A stretch of 64,000 nucleotides of DNA from Vibrio maritimus (GTDB lineage Bacteria > Pseudomonadota > Gammaproteobacteria > Enterobacterales > Vibrionaceae), in assembly GCF_021441885.1 (NCBI RefSeq), contig NZ_CP090438.1, forward strand, positions 1,240,001 through 1,304,000, in the 5' to 3' direction. The notes beneath the pieces were generated by a model that saw only the letters and a list, made by a program, of their open reading frames with translations, did no database searches and had not been told where the DNA came from. Positions 42,150-51,437 of the stretch are shown here, piece after piece; position 1 is the stretch's first letter, and each line of letters starts with the position of its first letter. Both the position numbers and the translations under genes were made by a program.

Positions 42150-43619
42150 TTATTTGTGGCTGTGACCACAGGTCGGATTGTAGTTTTCGCCCAGTCCAAA
42201 ATGTTCTAGAGCCGTATGTAGACAGCAGTCGTAGTTGGTCAACTGCTCGTCATTTAAGATGCCTCTAGGGTTATAGTCGGTATCATTTAATGAAGCATAT
42301 TCCTGGCCGTTTTTGTTTTTCTCAAATTCAGCCGTCACGTCTTTTAGTAGCTGAGGGTTTGTGAGTAACTCAAGTCCTTGCGCAGCCATAACATGGGCTG
42401 CTTGTAGACCGGCTTTACGTCCAATACTCATACCGTTACACGCAGTGCAACCCCATTGATGTGGTGGGATGTATTTAGGCCACGCGGCAAACATCACACC
42501 CATTGTCGGTACTTTCCAGCTGACATCACCAACGTCTGATGAGCCGCCAACTTCAACACCATGAGGTACATCCATCACGTCTGTAGCAAGGCCGTCTTCT
42601 GGTTTGCCCATTTCACGTTGAATAGATTTGGCAAACTCTTGCTCTTCCTCTGTCCAAGCGATCGGCAGATAACGATTCATATGAGTCGTGATTGCTTCGG
42701 CAAATGGGTCGTTAGGCAAAATGTCATAGATACCGCCTAGGTTAGTCACGACTTCAGTGGTTTGAGTCGACAATGAGGCACCCTTGGCCATGTCTTCTAG
42801 CCACGCCTTATACTTGCGCACATTCTCAGCAGATTTTCCGCGGTAACGAACCAGAACTTTAGCGTAGTCAGGGATGACATTCACTGCGTCACCGCCATTT
42901 AGAATCTGGTAGTGTAGGCGACCTGTAGGTTCCATTTGCTCGCGCATCATATTCGCTGACATTAAGAAAATCTCAGCAGCATGGAGTGCACTTCGGCCTT
43001 CCCAAGGAGCCGCACCAGCGTGCGCAGTTACGCCTTTCCACTCGATTAGTAGGTCGATGGAAGCCGCAGAATGGAAGTTCAGTGCTGCATTCACCATCGC
43101 AGGGTGGTTGTGTAGGCAGACATCCAAATCATCAAATGCGCCAGCAGAAACCATGTAGTTTTTACCGTTCAACGCTTCTTCCGCAGGACAGCCGATAACC
43201 TTAATGGTGCCAGCGATACCTTCTTTTTCCATGTGGTTTTTTAGCGCGATCGCTGCGCCAATAGATGAAGAGCCGATAAGGTTGTGCCCACAACCGTGGC
43301 CATTAGTATTGCCATTCTTAGCTGGGGTTTTAGTCGGTACCGTATCGTTGCCAAGACCTGGCAGTGCATCAAACTCCACTAAGTAGCCGATGACAGGCTT
43401 GCCAGTACCCCATTCAGCGACCCAAGAGGTCTCTAGGCCAGCTACCGCACGCTCAGTAATTGTAAAACCATTGTTTGCAAGTACGGCACTTTCCAGCGCT
43501 GAGCTTTTGAACTCTTCATAGCTCAGTTCTGCGTAGTCCCAAACCTTTTCTGCCATATTCCAGATAACGCCGGCTAGCTGCTCAACTTCGTTATCGATTT
43601 TTGAGTAATCTGTCATCAT
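42150..43619 (-). CDS. M20 amidohydrolase, AbgB-like (p-aminobenzoyl-glutamate hydrolase subunit B family)
   Basis: 489 residues, no signal peptide. Metal motifs: YLVEFDALPGLGND, GHGCGHNLIG and IGCPAEEALNGK, with a dimerisation domain from about residue 200. The long C-terminus (ends PTCGHSHK) is typical of the AbgB subgroup. AbgB needs AbgA for p-aminobenzoyl-glutamate cleavage in E. coli; no AbgA partner is adjacent, so the substrate may differ. AAAGGTAAAC precedes the ATG. Divergent from the LysR gene at 43889 with 269 bp between, a typical regulator-target pair. Confidence 0.87.
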   Translation of the reverse strand: MMTDYSKIDNEVEQLAGVIWNMAEKVWDYAELSYEEFKSSALESAVLANNGFTITERAVAGLETSWVAEWGTGKPVIGYLVEFDALPGLGNDTVPTKTPAKNGNTNGHGCGHNLIGSSSIGAAIALKNHMEKEGIAGTIKVIGCPAEEALNGKNYMVSAGAFDDLDVCLHNHPAMVNAALNFHSAASIDLLIEWKGVTAHAGAAPWEGRSALHAAEIFLMSANMMREQMEPTGRLHYQILNGGDAVNVIPDYAKVLVRYRGKSAENVRKYKAWLEDMAKGASLSTQTTEVVTNLGGIYDILPNDPFAEAITTHMNRYLPIAWTEEEQEFAKSIQREMGKPEDGLATDVMDVPHGVEVGGSSDVGDVSWKVPTMGVMFAAWPKYIPPHQWGCTACNGMSIGRKAGLQAAHVMAAQGLELLTNPQLLKDVTAEFEKNKNGQEYASLNDTDYNPRGILNDEQLTNYDCCLHTALEHFGLGENYNPTCGHSHK

Positions 43620-43888
43620 GTTTACCTTTATGTTTCACGAGTTAATTTCGTTCAGAGAAGAGCTCTCTGGGTCTGCGAAAATAATATGATGAGATTTCCA
43701 ATCACCAAACATCACAGCGTAGGACGTAATCCTCACATCTACAGTATGGTGAAAAGCAATAAATAAAGAAGTACAGCCCTCACTACGCTGCCTGAGCTGT
43801 GTGACAAATGAAATAATTCGTCTATCATTGACAAGAAAAGTAACGTTTCGACAATAAGTTACGTTTTAAATGGGTTTAGGAGGCGTAT

Positions 43889-44785
43889 GTGAATTTTAGC
43901 TTGGAACAGTTGGCGGCATTTGTCAGTGTCTATGAAGAGCGCTCTTTTAGTAAAGCGGGGAGCAGACTAGGTAAACACAGAACCACAGTGGGGCAGGTGA
44001 TTGCCAACTTAGAAGATCAAGTCTCCGTTGAACTGTTTGAACGTAACACACGCAGTGTTGACCCGACTCAAGATGGCCATTTTCTTTATCGCTATGCAAA
44101 ACAGGCCCTTGAGCAAGCAAAGACCTTTGATAAAGTGGCATTGAGCTTATCGTTTGGAGAGCTTGATGCCGTTACCGTTGCCTACAGTAGCTTCTTACCC
44201 CATCTTGCGATTGCGTTAATCCGCGAGCAGCTTATCGACGACTTCCCCTCGCTTCGGGTGAACTTATTGGTGAGGACGCAAGAGCAGATTCGTGAAGGAC
44301 TCGCTGATGAGTCGATTCAGTTTGGTATTGTCAATGTGACCAAAGCGAGCGCAATGAGCAATATCGACTACACCATGATTGGCAATATGCCGTTTGTTCC
44401 TTTTGCCAGTAAGTACAGTGAGTTAGCAAGCTTACCTGAAGATCAAGTTTATGACGCGTTGAAGACGACACGTCAGTTCGTGCTCAAATCTCTCGTCGAT
44501 GAAGGGTTAGCCAATCATGTGGTTTTGTCAGCGAACCATGACCTGATTGATCAGTTAGCACTGACCATCAAGCTCACTCAGAAAGGCTTAGGCTGGACTT
44601 TGATGCCTAAGAACATTGAAACCAGCGACTATGTAGCGGATAACCTCACCGAGATAAAGTGTGAGAAGATCCGCGGTGGATTGTCTGTGCCGGTCGCGCT
44701 CTGGAGCTTGCAATCTAAGCCGCTTATGGAAATAAAAAAGTCGATACAAAAAGGTATCGACAGTTATATAGAGCTGATAGGTTAA
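43889..44785 (+). CDS. LysR family transcriptional regulator
   Basis: 298 residues. HTH: SFSKAGSRLGKHRTTVGQVI, and a LysR substrate domain follows. The start is a GTG at 43889 preceded by a strong AGGAGG. The 'KHRTTVG' recognition helix differs from the usual 'TQSAVS' form, marking a distinct subgroup. Divergent from the AbgB-like hydrolase, which it presumably controls. Effector unknown. Confidence 0.88.
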   Translation: MNFSLEQLAAFVSVYEERSFSKAGSRLGKHRTTVGQVIANLEDQVSVELFERNTRSVDPTQDGHFLYRYAKQALEQAKTFDKVALSLSFGELDAVTVAYSSFLPHLAIALIREQLIDDFPSLRVNLLVRTQEQIREGLADESIQFGIVNVTKASAMSNIDYTMIGNMPFVPFASKYSELASLPEDQVYDALKTTRQFVLKSLVDEGLANHVVLSANHDLIDQLALTIKLTQKGLGWTLMPKNIETSDYVADNLTEIKCEKIRGGLSVPVALWSLQSKPLMEIKKSIQKGIDSYIELIG

Positions 44786-44838
44786 TAGGCTTTTTAGCGC
44801 TTTCGCCTAGCGATGCCGTTTACTAACGATGCTGTTCA

Positions 44839-45624
44839 CTAACGATGCATGGGCGTCTTGTGGAAGTGACTCTCTACCATGCGCTGCGTGACAATATGTT
44901 GTGGGTTGGTAAGCACTTCACTGGTCTTGCCATACTCCACAACGTCGCCTTCGTGCATCACCATCACCTTATCCGTAATGTGTTTCACTATGCCTAGATG
45001 CTGAGACACATAAACAAACGCAACACCCATCTCTTCCTGAAGCTCGAGAAACAGGTTAATGATCTGCGAGCGCATCGCCATATCCAATCCATTCAGCGCC
45101 TCATCGGCAACTATGATAGAAGGCTGCAAAATCAAAGCTCGAGCTAGACAGATACGCTGCTTCTGACCTGTCGCCAGCATTTGCGGATAGAAGTAGGCGT
45201 GCTCCGGTAGCAGGCCGACACGAATCAAGGTGTCTTTAACACGCTTCATACGAGCCTCTGGCGGCATATTGGTGTTTCGCTTGAGCGGACCTTCCAGGAT
45301 ACGACCAATCTGAATTCGAGGGTTCAGAGATGTATTCGGGTCTTGGAAGATCATCCGAATCAGCTTACAGCGGGTCGAGTAGTCTTTATGTTCCAGTAAA
45401 TCACCGTTCACTCGAATTTCGCCAGCGGTTGGCTCAACCACTCCGGCAAGCATGCGAGCCAATGTCGATTTGCCGGAACCGTTCTTGCCGATAAAGCCAA
45501 TCGTTTGTCCCGCTTCCAGGCTGAAGCTCACAGGCTTAACTGCGTGCTGCACTTTCTTCTGAAATAGCTTAGAGCGCGTGACAAAGTCTTTTTTTAGGTC
45601 GGAGACTTCTAACAAAGAACTCAT
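44839..45624 (-). CDS. sapF: Sap peptide ABC transporter ATP-binding protein SapF
   Basis: 261 residues from ATG 45624, which overlaps the sapD stop as ATGA and follows GGAGAAAAAAGC. Walker A GFIGKNGSGKSTLARML, signature LATGQKQRICLARALIL (variant of LSGGQ), Walker B IIVADEALNGLD. Last gene of sapABCDF. With SapD it energises the inner-membrane importer that in enterics confers resistance to antimicrobial peptides and links to K+ uptake and putrescine handling. Confidence 0.94.
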   Translation of the reverse strand: MSSLLEVSDLKKDFVTRSKLFQKKVQHAVKPVSFSLEAGQTIGFIGKNGSGKSTLARMLAGVVEPTAGEIRVNGDLLEHKDYSTRCKLIRMIFQDPNTSLNPRIQIGRILEGPLKRNTNMPPEARMKRVKDTLIRVGLLPEHAYFYPQMLATGQKQRICLARALILQPSIIVADEALNGLDMAMRSQIINLFLELQEEMGVAFVYVSQHLGIVKHITDKVMVMHEGDVVEYGKTSEVLTNPQHIVTQRMVESHFHKTPMHR

Positions 45625-46616
45625 GCTTTTTTCTCCGTGTTCAGAGGGAAGTGACAACTGAACTTATGATTCTTAATTCGTTTTGCTTCAGGGATCTCAA
45701 CGCACTGTCTCTGGGCGTACGGGCATCTTGGTCCCAAACGACAGCCAATTGGAAGATGCTGTAGTGGGGGAATCGAGCCTGGTAGTGATTGCAGCTTCTC
45801 TTTATGAGGGATCCACTCACCAAAGTCTGGCATCGCCTTGAGCAGTGCGACCGTATAAGGGTGCTTCGGCTTAGCAAGAATCTTAGCTGTGTCCGCTGAT
45901 TCCACCGATTGACCACAATACATAACCGTAATACGTGTTGCCCATTGCGTGATCGTTGTTAAGTCATGACCAATCAACACAATTGTGGTGTTGTTGAGCT
46001 GGTTCATGCGACTTAATAGACGCAGGATTTGCGACTGAGTAATTGGGTCTAAGTCGTTAGTTGGCTCATCGGCAAGCAGCAGTTTCGGCTTGGCAGCGAT
46101 CGCCATAGCAATCATGATCTTTTGACACTCACCATCGGTGAGCTCATAAGGATAGCTGTGCATGACACGCGTGTGTTCTTTAATGCCGACTTTATGAAGC
46201 AGGGCAATGGCTTGCTTCTTACGCCATTTAAAGCGCTCCCACCATTTACCTTCGAACGAGCGCGATGGAATGGATTCGATGAGCTGCTTACCGACCTGTT
46301 CAGAAGGGTCTAAACAGGTTGTTGGTTCTTGGAAGATCATCGCCACGTCGCGAGCGATGACTCGGCGACGTTCACGGGGCGTAAGCTGCAGTAGGTCTAT
46401 GTTGCCAAGACGCATGCGGTCAGCCGTGACCTTCCAGTTGTCTTTGGTTACGCCGACGATGGCTTTAGCGACAAGACTTTTACCTGAGCCTGATTCACCT
46501 ACAAGACCGCGGATTTCTCCCTCGTTGATCGTGAAGCTCATACGGTCAACGGCTTTCACAAGCCCCTGAGGGGTTTCGATTTCGATGGTGAGATGTCGAA
46601 TATCTAATACTGGCAT
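45621..46616 (-). CDS. sapD: Sap peptide ABC transporter ATP-binding protein SapD
   Basis: 331 residues (E. coli 330). Walker A GLVGESGSGKSLVAKAIVG, signature ELTDGECQKIMIAMA, Walker B KLLLADEPTNDLD, and the oligopeptide-transporter C-terminal motif with clustered cysteines (GCRLGPRCPYAQRQC). Its ATG overlaps the sapC stop by one base. SapD alone supports Trk K+ uptake in E. coli. Confidence 0.95.
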   Translation of the reverse strand: MPVLDIRHLTIEIETPQGLVKAVDRMSFTINEGEIRGLVGESGSGKSLVAKAIVGVTKDNWKVTADRMRLGNIDLLQLTPRERRRVIARDVAMIFQEPTTCLDPSEQVGKQLIESIPSRSFEGKWWERFKWRKKQAIALLHKVGIKEHTRVMHSYPYELTDGECQKIMIAMAIAAKPKLLLADEPTNDLDPITQSQILRLLSRMNQLNNTTIVLIGHDLTTITQWATRITVMYCGQSVESADTAKILAKPKHPYTVALLKAMPDFGEWIPHKEKLQSLPGSIPPLQHLPIGCRLGPRCPYAQRQCVEIPEAKRIKNHKFSCHFPLNTEKKA

Positions 46617-47503
46617 TATTCGATCCCCGCACTTAATGCACTTCGGATGCCTTCACCCACAATGTTCACCGCTACTACTGTAAATAGAATGGCTAGGCCC
46701 GGCAGAATCACTGTCCAAGGCGCCAGATAGAGAAGCTCAGCGGCGTCACCGAGTACCGCACCCCATTCACTGCTTGGTGCTTGAGCACCTAAACCCAAGA
46801 AGCCTAGTGCAGTGATATCGAGAATTGCGATAGACAACGCAAAGGTGACCTCAGCGGCAATGACGGTGAGTAGGTTGGGCAAGATCGAGTTCCAAAGTAG
46901 ATAAAATTCGTTCGCACCATCAAGTCTTGCCGCCATGATGTAGTCTTTCTCAACTTCGGTGTGCACCGCTACGTAGATAGAGCGAATAAATCGAGGGATC
47001 AGCGCAAGGCAGATCGCCAACATGATATTGAACTCACCGGGACCCAAAAAGGCGACAAAGATAATCGCTAGCAGCAGCGAAGGAATCGACATTACGGTAT
47101 CGAGCAAGTGGTTTAGTGTACTAGACAGCAAACCGCGCGTCATACCCGCTAGGATGCCAATTAAACAGCCGACTAGGGTGGCAATCGCAGTGATGATCAC
47201 CGCCGCGCCAAATGACAATCGAGAGCCGTCGATAATACGCGATAAAATATCGCGTCCTAAGTCATCGGTGCCGAAGAAGAAGTCGACTGTACCCTCTGGA
47301 TCCCACGAAGGCGGCACCAGCAGATTGGAGCTTTGCGCCATCGGGTCGTAAGGCGTTATAAACGGAGAAAGCAGAGTAATAAGGATCAGAAACCCTAAAC
47401 ACCACAACCCGAACATAGACAGGCTATTAGAGCGATAGCTGCGCCAAAATCGTTCTAGCTGGGTCGGAATGCGCTCTTCCTGATAGACATTATCTGACAG
47501 CAT
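46616..47503 (-). CDS. sapC: Sap ABC transporter permease SapC
   Basis: 295 residues (E. coli 296). OppC-type permease: N-terminal cytoplasmic tail, first helix, then the DPP/OPP insertion GTDDLGRDILSRIIDGSR and the EAA-loop AARLDGANEFYLLWNSILPN. Overlaps sapB by 14 bases. Confidence 0.95.
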   Translation of the reverse strand: MLSDNVYQEERIPTQLERFWRSYRSNSLSMFGLWCLGFLILITLLSPFITPYDPMAQSSNLLVPPSWDPEGTVDFFFGTDDLGRDILSRIIDGSRLSFGAAVIITAIATLVGCLIGILAGMTRGLLSSTLNHLLDTVMSIPSLLLAIIFVAFLGPGEFNIMLAICLALIPRFIRSIYVAVHTEVEKDYIMAARLDGANEFYLLWNSILPNLLTVIAAEVTFALSIAILDITALGFLGLGAQAPSSEWGAVLGDAAELLYLAPWTVILPGLAILFTVVAVNIVGEGIRSALSAGIE

Positions 47504-48452
47504 ACCATTCCTTCCTTACTAGCGGATTGATCATCGCACCAATCAAATCTGACACAATACTTGCCGCTAAAACTATAGTCGCCACAACCAATACACCCGC
47601 TTGAATAGATGCGTAGTCTTGGTTTGATAGTGCGTCTAAAAGCCAACGACCGACACCCGGCCAGTTAAAAATGGACTCTGTCATGATCGCGAGCGTAATC
47701 ATACTCGAGAGCTGAACACCAAGTTTAGGAATAATTGGCGGAATCGCATTACGCAGTACGTGCTCGATGACGATTTCATAGTTAGATAAACCACGAATAC
47801 GCGCAGCTCGGATATAGTTTTGCGACATCACCTCAGTCACCGAAGTTCTCATCATGCGGATAACCTGCATCGTGGGTGACAGTGCCAATACCAGACAAGG
47901 GAGAATCATATGCTCAATCACACTTTGCAGTGCTTCTTTGCGATAAGGTCCGTCTGAGAGCAATGCGTCGATAAGTGCAAACCCTGTGACATGATCGATC
48001 TCGTAAAGGAGGTCATATCGACCAGCTACTGGAAACCATTGATAGTTGAGCGAGAAATACATGATCATCAACAGCGCAATCCAAAAGAGAGGCGCTGCGT
48101 AGCCAACCATTGAAGAAAACGAAATTACGTTGTCGAGCCATTTCCCTTTGCGCATACCCGCAATAGTGCCCGCTGGAATCCCAAGGAACACAGAGATAGT
48201 GAACGCTGCAAAACAGAGCTCGAGTGTGGCCGGAAGAACTGACGCCAATTCTTGAGTGATAGGAACGCCAGCTTTGGTTAGACCAAAATCGAGTTCAATC
48301 AGTCGGCCCAAATACTCAAACCAGCCAGCCATCATTGGTTGCGTCGCCCAGTGAGACTGTGGCTCTAGTCGTACCAAGCTGTAGCCGACAAACGTTAGGA
48401 TCAGCAGTGTGATCACAAAGAGGTTGAGGCGGCGAATCGAATACCAAAACAT
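47490..48452 (-). CDS. sapB: Sap ABC transporter permease SapB
   Basis: 320 residues (E. coli 321). OppB-type permease with six helices and the EAA-loop AARIRGLSNYEIVIEHVLRN. It starts directly after the sapA stop. Pairs with SapC to form the membrane channel. Confidence 0.95.
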   Translation of the reverse strand: MFWYSIRRLNLFVITLLILTFVGYSLVRLEPQSHWATQPMMAGWFEYLGRLIELDFGLTKAGVPITQELASVLPATLELCFAAFTISVFLGIPAGTIAGMRKGKWLDNVISFSSMVGYAAPLFWIALLMIMYFSLNYQWFPVAGRYDLLYEIDHVTGFALIDALLSDGPYRKEALQSVIEHMILPCLVLALSPTMQVIRMMRTSVTEVMSQNYIRAARIRGLSNYEIVIEHVLRNAIPPIIPKLGVQLSSMITLAIMTESIFNWPGVGRWLLDALSNQDYASIQAGVLVVATIVLAASIVSDLIGAMINPLVRKEWYAVR

Positions 48453-50072
48453 TTACTTCAACCTCACAACTTGGTCAAACGGCTGAGCGTTAAATGGGCT
48501 GGTTCTAAAACCAGTTAGATTCTCGTTATGTGCTTGGTATTTCTGTCCATGAGCGATAGGCAGCACTGGTACTTCCTCGTTCAGAATGTTTTGTGCCTGG
48601 CGATAAAGATTCAGGCGATACCTTGGTTGATTCACTTCGAGTGCTAAGTCCAAAATGAAATCAAAGTCGTCGTTACACCACATTGAAAGGTTAAGACCTT
48701 CACGCTTAGAGGTGCACGAAAGAAGGGGGCGCAAATAGTTATCTGGGTCACCGGTGTTGCCGACCCAGCCGGTGAGCAACATATCGACGGACTCGATGTT
48801 AGATAACTCTTGGCGGTCAACACGATCATCAGTCAGTAGATTCAGGGTGATGCCAATGTCGGCAAAATTCGCCTGAATGAGCTCCGCGGTTTTACGAGGA
48901 CTTGGATTGTATACGCGTGGCTCTAGAGGAACCGCCATTGTAAGCTCTAAGCCGTGAGCGTAGCCCGCTTCTCTAAGCAGCGCCATGGCGTAGTTACGGT
49001 CATAGCGCACTTGAACCGCATCTTTTTGATGTGCCCAAGAGCTTGGAGGGAGCAGGCTATATGCCTTTTCTCCGCTGCCGAAGTATACGGCTTCCAAGAT
49101 GTTGTCGCGATTGATAGCTAGATTCAACGCTTTGCGTACCCGAGCATCGCTAAGCGCTCGATGTTGTGTATTCATAGCAACAAACGCCACGTTCATCGCA
49201 GGTTTGGCTTGCAACACAACAGAGTCTTCTTCAAGGATGACCGGGATCTGACTAGAGATTGGCGAGTTGAGCACATCGCACTCGTTTCGAAGAAGCTTAG
49301 CCAGTGCGCCAGCGCCACGGTGCGAGATATCAAATACCACTTGCGACATTTGTACAGGACCACGCCAGTAATTATCGTGACGTTTTAGCCTAACCAAGTC
49401 AGCCACTTGATACTCATCGAGGTAAAACGGCCCCGTGCCAACAGGCAATGTATCAATATCCAGCTTCTTGTCGCTAAACAATAGATTGCCTGCATACTCG
49501 GCTGAGTAAATAGGCGCATGCGCAGTCGAGATATTCGATAGGAAAGAGTTGTCTGGTCGAGACAAGGTAAATTTCACAGTAAGCTTATCAACCGCTTCGA
49601 CACTCTGTACAAGGTTGGCAAAATCTATACCCGCAAACCAAGGGTAGACGCTACCGCCAACCTGATGAAATGGGTTATTAGGGTCAATAATTCGATTGAA
49701 GCTAAAGACTACGTCATCCGCGTTTAGAGTCCGAGTGGGAGTAAACCAATCTGTGGTTTGAAACTGCACGCCTTGACGTAGATAAAAGGTATATTCAGTA
49801 CCTGATTTGTCGACCTGCCACGATTTTGCCAAGTTTGGTACAGGCTGATGGGTACCCGAATTTAGCGTGAGCAAGGTATCGAATATTTGCGGTGCTATTG
49901 ATTCAACAGTGATACCACCGTCGACTAGCTGTGGGTTGAATGTACTTGGTCTGCCTTGGTCGCAGTAGACGAAACCGTCTTGTCTTATTTTCGAGTGGTC
50001 GACTTTGTCTTCACACCCTGCTAGCAGAACTAAGCCACATAGCCCAAGTGATAATTTGATTATTGCCTTCAT
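48453..50072 (-). CDS. sapA: Sap ABC transporter substrate-binding lipoprotein SapA
   Basis: About 539 residues from ATG 50072, chosen because it opens a lipoprotein signal (KAIIKLSLGLCGLVLLAGC, lipid Cys20); the longer frame to 50165 has no signal. The mature part is a peptide-binding protein of SBP family 5, with YTFYLRQGVQFQTTDWF and DDVVFSFNRIID. The enteric SapA is a soluble periplasmic protein, so the lipobox is a notable difference. The promoter lies in 50073-50210 after pspF. Confidence 0.92.
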   Translation of the reverse strand: MKAIIKLSLGLCGLVLLAGCEDKVDHSKIRQDGFVYCDQGRPSTFNPQLVDGGITVESIAPQIFDTLLTLNSGTHQPVPNLAKSWQVDKSGTEYTFYLRQGVQFQTTDWFTPTRTLNADDVVFSFNRIIDPNNPFHQVGGSVYPWFAGIDFANLVQSVEAVDKLTVKFTLSRPDNSFLSNISTAHAPIYSAEYAGNLLFSDKKLDIDTLPVGTGPFYLDEYQVADLVRLKRHDNYWRGPVQMSQVVFDISHRGAGALAKLLRNECDVLNSPISSQIPVILEEDSVVLQAKPAMNVAFVAMNTQHRALSDARVRKALNLAINRDNILEAVYFGSGEKAYSLLPPSSWAHQKDAVQVRYDRNYAMALLREAGYAHGLELTMAVPLEPRVYNPSPRKTAELIQANFADIGITLNLLTDDRVDRQELSNIESVDMLLTGWVGNTGDPDNYLRPLLSCTSKREGLNLSMWCNDDFDFILDLALEVNQPRYRLNLYRQAQNILNEEVPVLPIAHGQKYQAHNENLTGFRTSPFNAQPFDQVVRLK

Positions 50073-50210
50073 AAACACGCTACATTCGTTGGCGAACGTA
50101 ATATCTGTATTGAGATCAGGGTAATTTACCACTTTTTTACTCGCTAAACCAATAACGACAAGCACTTATCGTCGACTTTGTTAGATAGGTAGGCGAGGAA
50201 TCCATCACTC

Positions 50211-51245
50211 TCAAACCAGTTTATACTTTCGCACCAATCCTCTTAGCTGGTCATAACTCAAGCTTAGCAGTTTGGCAGCACCTCGTTGATTGTATTGAGC
50301 TTGCTTAAGTGCTTCATTAATCAACTTTATATTCTGTTCATCCTGCCAAGACTTAAAGTCTAGAGGGAATGCATAGTCCACTGGCGGTGCAGATGCATCA
50401 GAACCCTCTGACGCGGTGTCCTCTTCATTGTTATTGCCCTCAAGATCATCCTTTCTTGCCATTGAACTTAGCTTGCCAAAATCGCTCTCAAATGGATTGA
50501 ATATGAGAGATTCAATCGGGTCTTCATTGGTTCCTTGCTGGTATACAGCGCGCTCTACAACGTTTTTGAGCTCACGTACGTTGCCGGGCCATTGGTAATC
50601 GTGGATGCTTTGCCACGCCTGCTCGGTAAAGCCCACAAAGAAGGGCAAACCGAGCTCTCGGCACATTTTGATAGCAAAAAACTCCGCGAGTAGTGCGATG
50701 TCCTCTTGTCGGTGTCTTAATGGGGGAAGGTGAATAACGTCGAAGGCCAGTCTATCGAGTAGGTCGGGACGAAACTTACCTTTTTCAGCGAGCAAGGGTA
50801 AATCTTCATTGGTTGCGCATACAAGACGAACATTGGCTTCGAGTGCAGTAGCACCGCCGACTCGCTCATATTGACCATATTCGATTACTCTTAACAGTTT
50901 CTCTTGCACTGACAGTGGCGTAGTCGCGAGCTCATCTAAGAATAAAGTGCCATTCTCAGCGCGCTCAAAGCGCCCTTGGTGTCGACCTTTTGCACCAGTA
51001 AAAGCACCAGACTCATGGCCAAATAACTCTGAATCAATCAAGCCTTCACTTAAGGTCGAGCAGTTCAATGAGACAAGTGGTTGGTCCCAGCGCTTAGACA
51101 GGTAATGTAAACGCTGCGCAATGAGCTCTTTACCCGTTCCTCGTTCTCCGATCACCAGCACGGGTCTATCAATCGGAGCTAGTCGAGAAACCTTGTCTAG
51201 AACGGCAAGAAACGCAGGAGATTCACCAATTAAGTTTTGAGCCAT
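50211..51245 (-). CDS. pspF: Psp operon sigma-54 activator PspF
   Basis: 344 residues from ATG 51245 (AAGGGAATATC upstream). AAA+ core: Walker A GERGTGKELIAQR, the sigma-54 loop GAFTGA, Walker B GTLFLDELA and the R-finger region. A C-terminal Fis-type HTH follows (YNQRGAAKLLSLSYDQLRGL). No N-terminal receiver domain, as is normal since PspA inhibits it directly. An acidic linker (NNEEDTASEGSD) precedes the HTH. Divergent from pspABC. Confidence 0.96.
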   Translation of the reverse strand: MAQNLIGESPAFLAVLDKVSRLAPIDRPVLVIGERGTGKELIAQRLHYLSKRWDQPLVSLNCSTLSEGLIDSELFGHESGAFTGAKGRHQGRFERAENGTLFLDELATTPLSVQEKLLRVIEYGQYERVGGATALEANVRLVCATNEDLPLLAEKGKFRPDLLDRLAFDVIHLPPLRHRQEDIALLAEFFAIKMCRELGLPFFVGFTEQAWQSIHDYQWPGNVRELKNVVERAVYQQGTNEDPIESLIFNPFESDFGKLSSMARKDDLEGNNNEEDTASEGSDASAPPVDYAFPLDFKSWQDEQNIKLINEALKQAQYNQRGAAKLLSLSYDQLRGLVRKYKLV

Positions 51246-51261
51246 GATATTCCCTTTGAAG

Positions 51262-51278
51262 TTGGTAAAAATTACCAA
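51262..51278. promoter_or_regulatory. Candidate PspF upstream activating sequence
   Basis: TTGGTAAAAATTACCAA, a 17-base dyad with 5-bp perfect arms, about 100 bases upstream of the sigma-54 promoter and just before pspF. The position allows both activation of pspABC and pspF autorepression. Confidence 0.65.
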
Positions 51279-51362
51279 TAGTTGGCTAATGCATCTTAGC
51301 ACTGAGACATGATAAATCGAGTGGAATTTATTAAGCTATTGAATTTTATTGAATATTAAAAT

Positions 51363-51378
51363 TGGCACGGTACTTGGA
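51363..51378 (+). promoter_or_regulatory. Sigma-54 promoter of pspABC
   Basis: TTGGCACGGTACTTGG fits TGGCAC-N5-TTGC with one mismatch (TTGG at -12). It lies about 60 bases upstream of pspA. Confidence 0.85.
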
Positions 51379-51437
51379 TTATCAATAACAACTACCAAAG
51401 AGTTCAATGGCGAACTCGTCCAGACAGGAGATGTATT

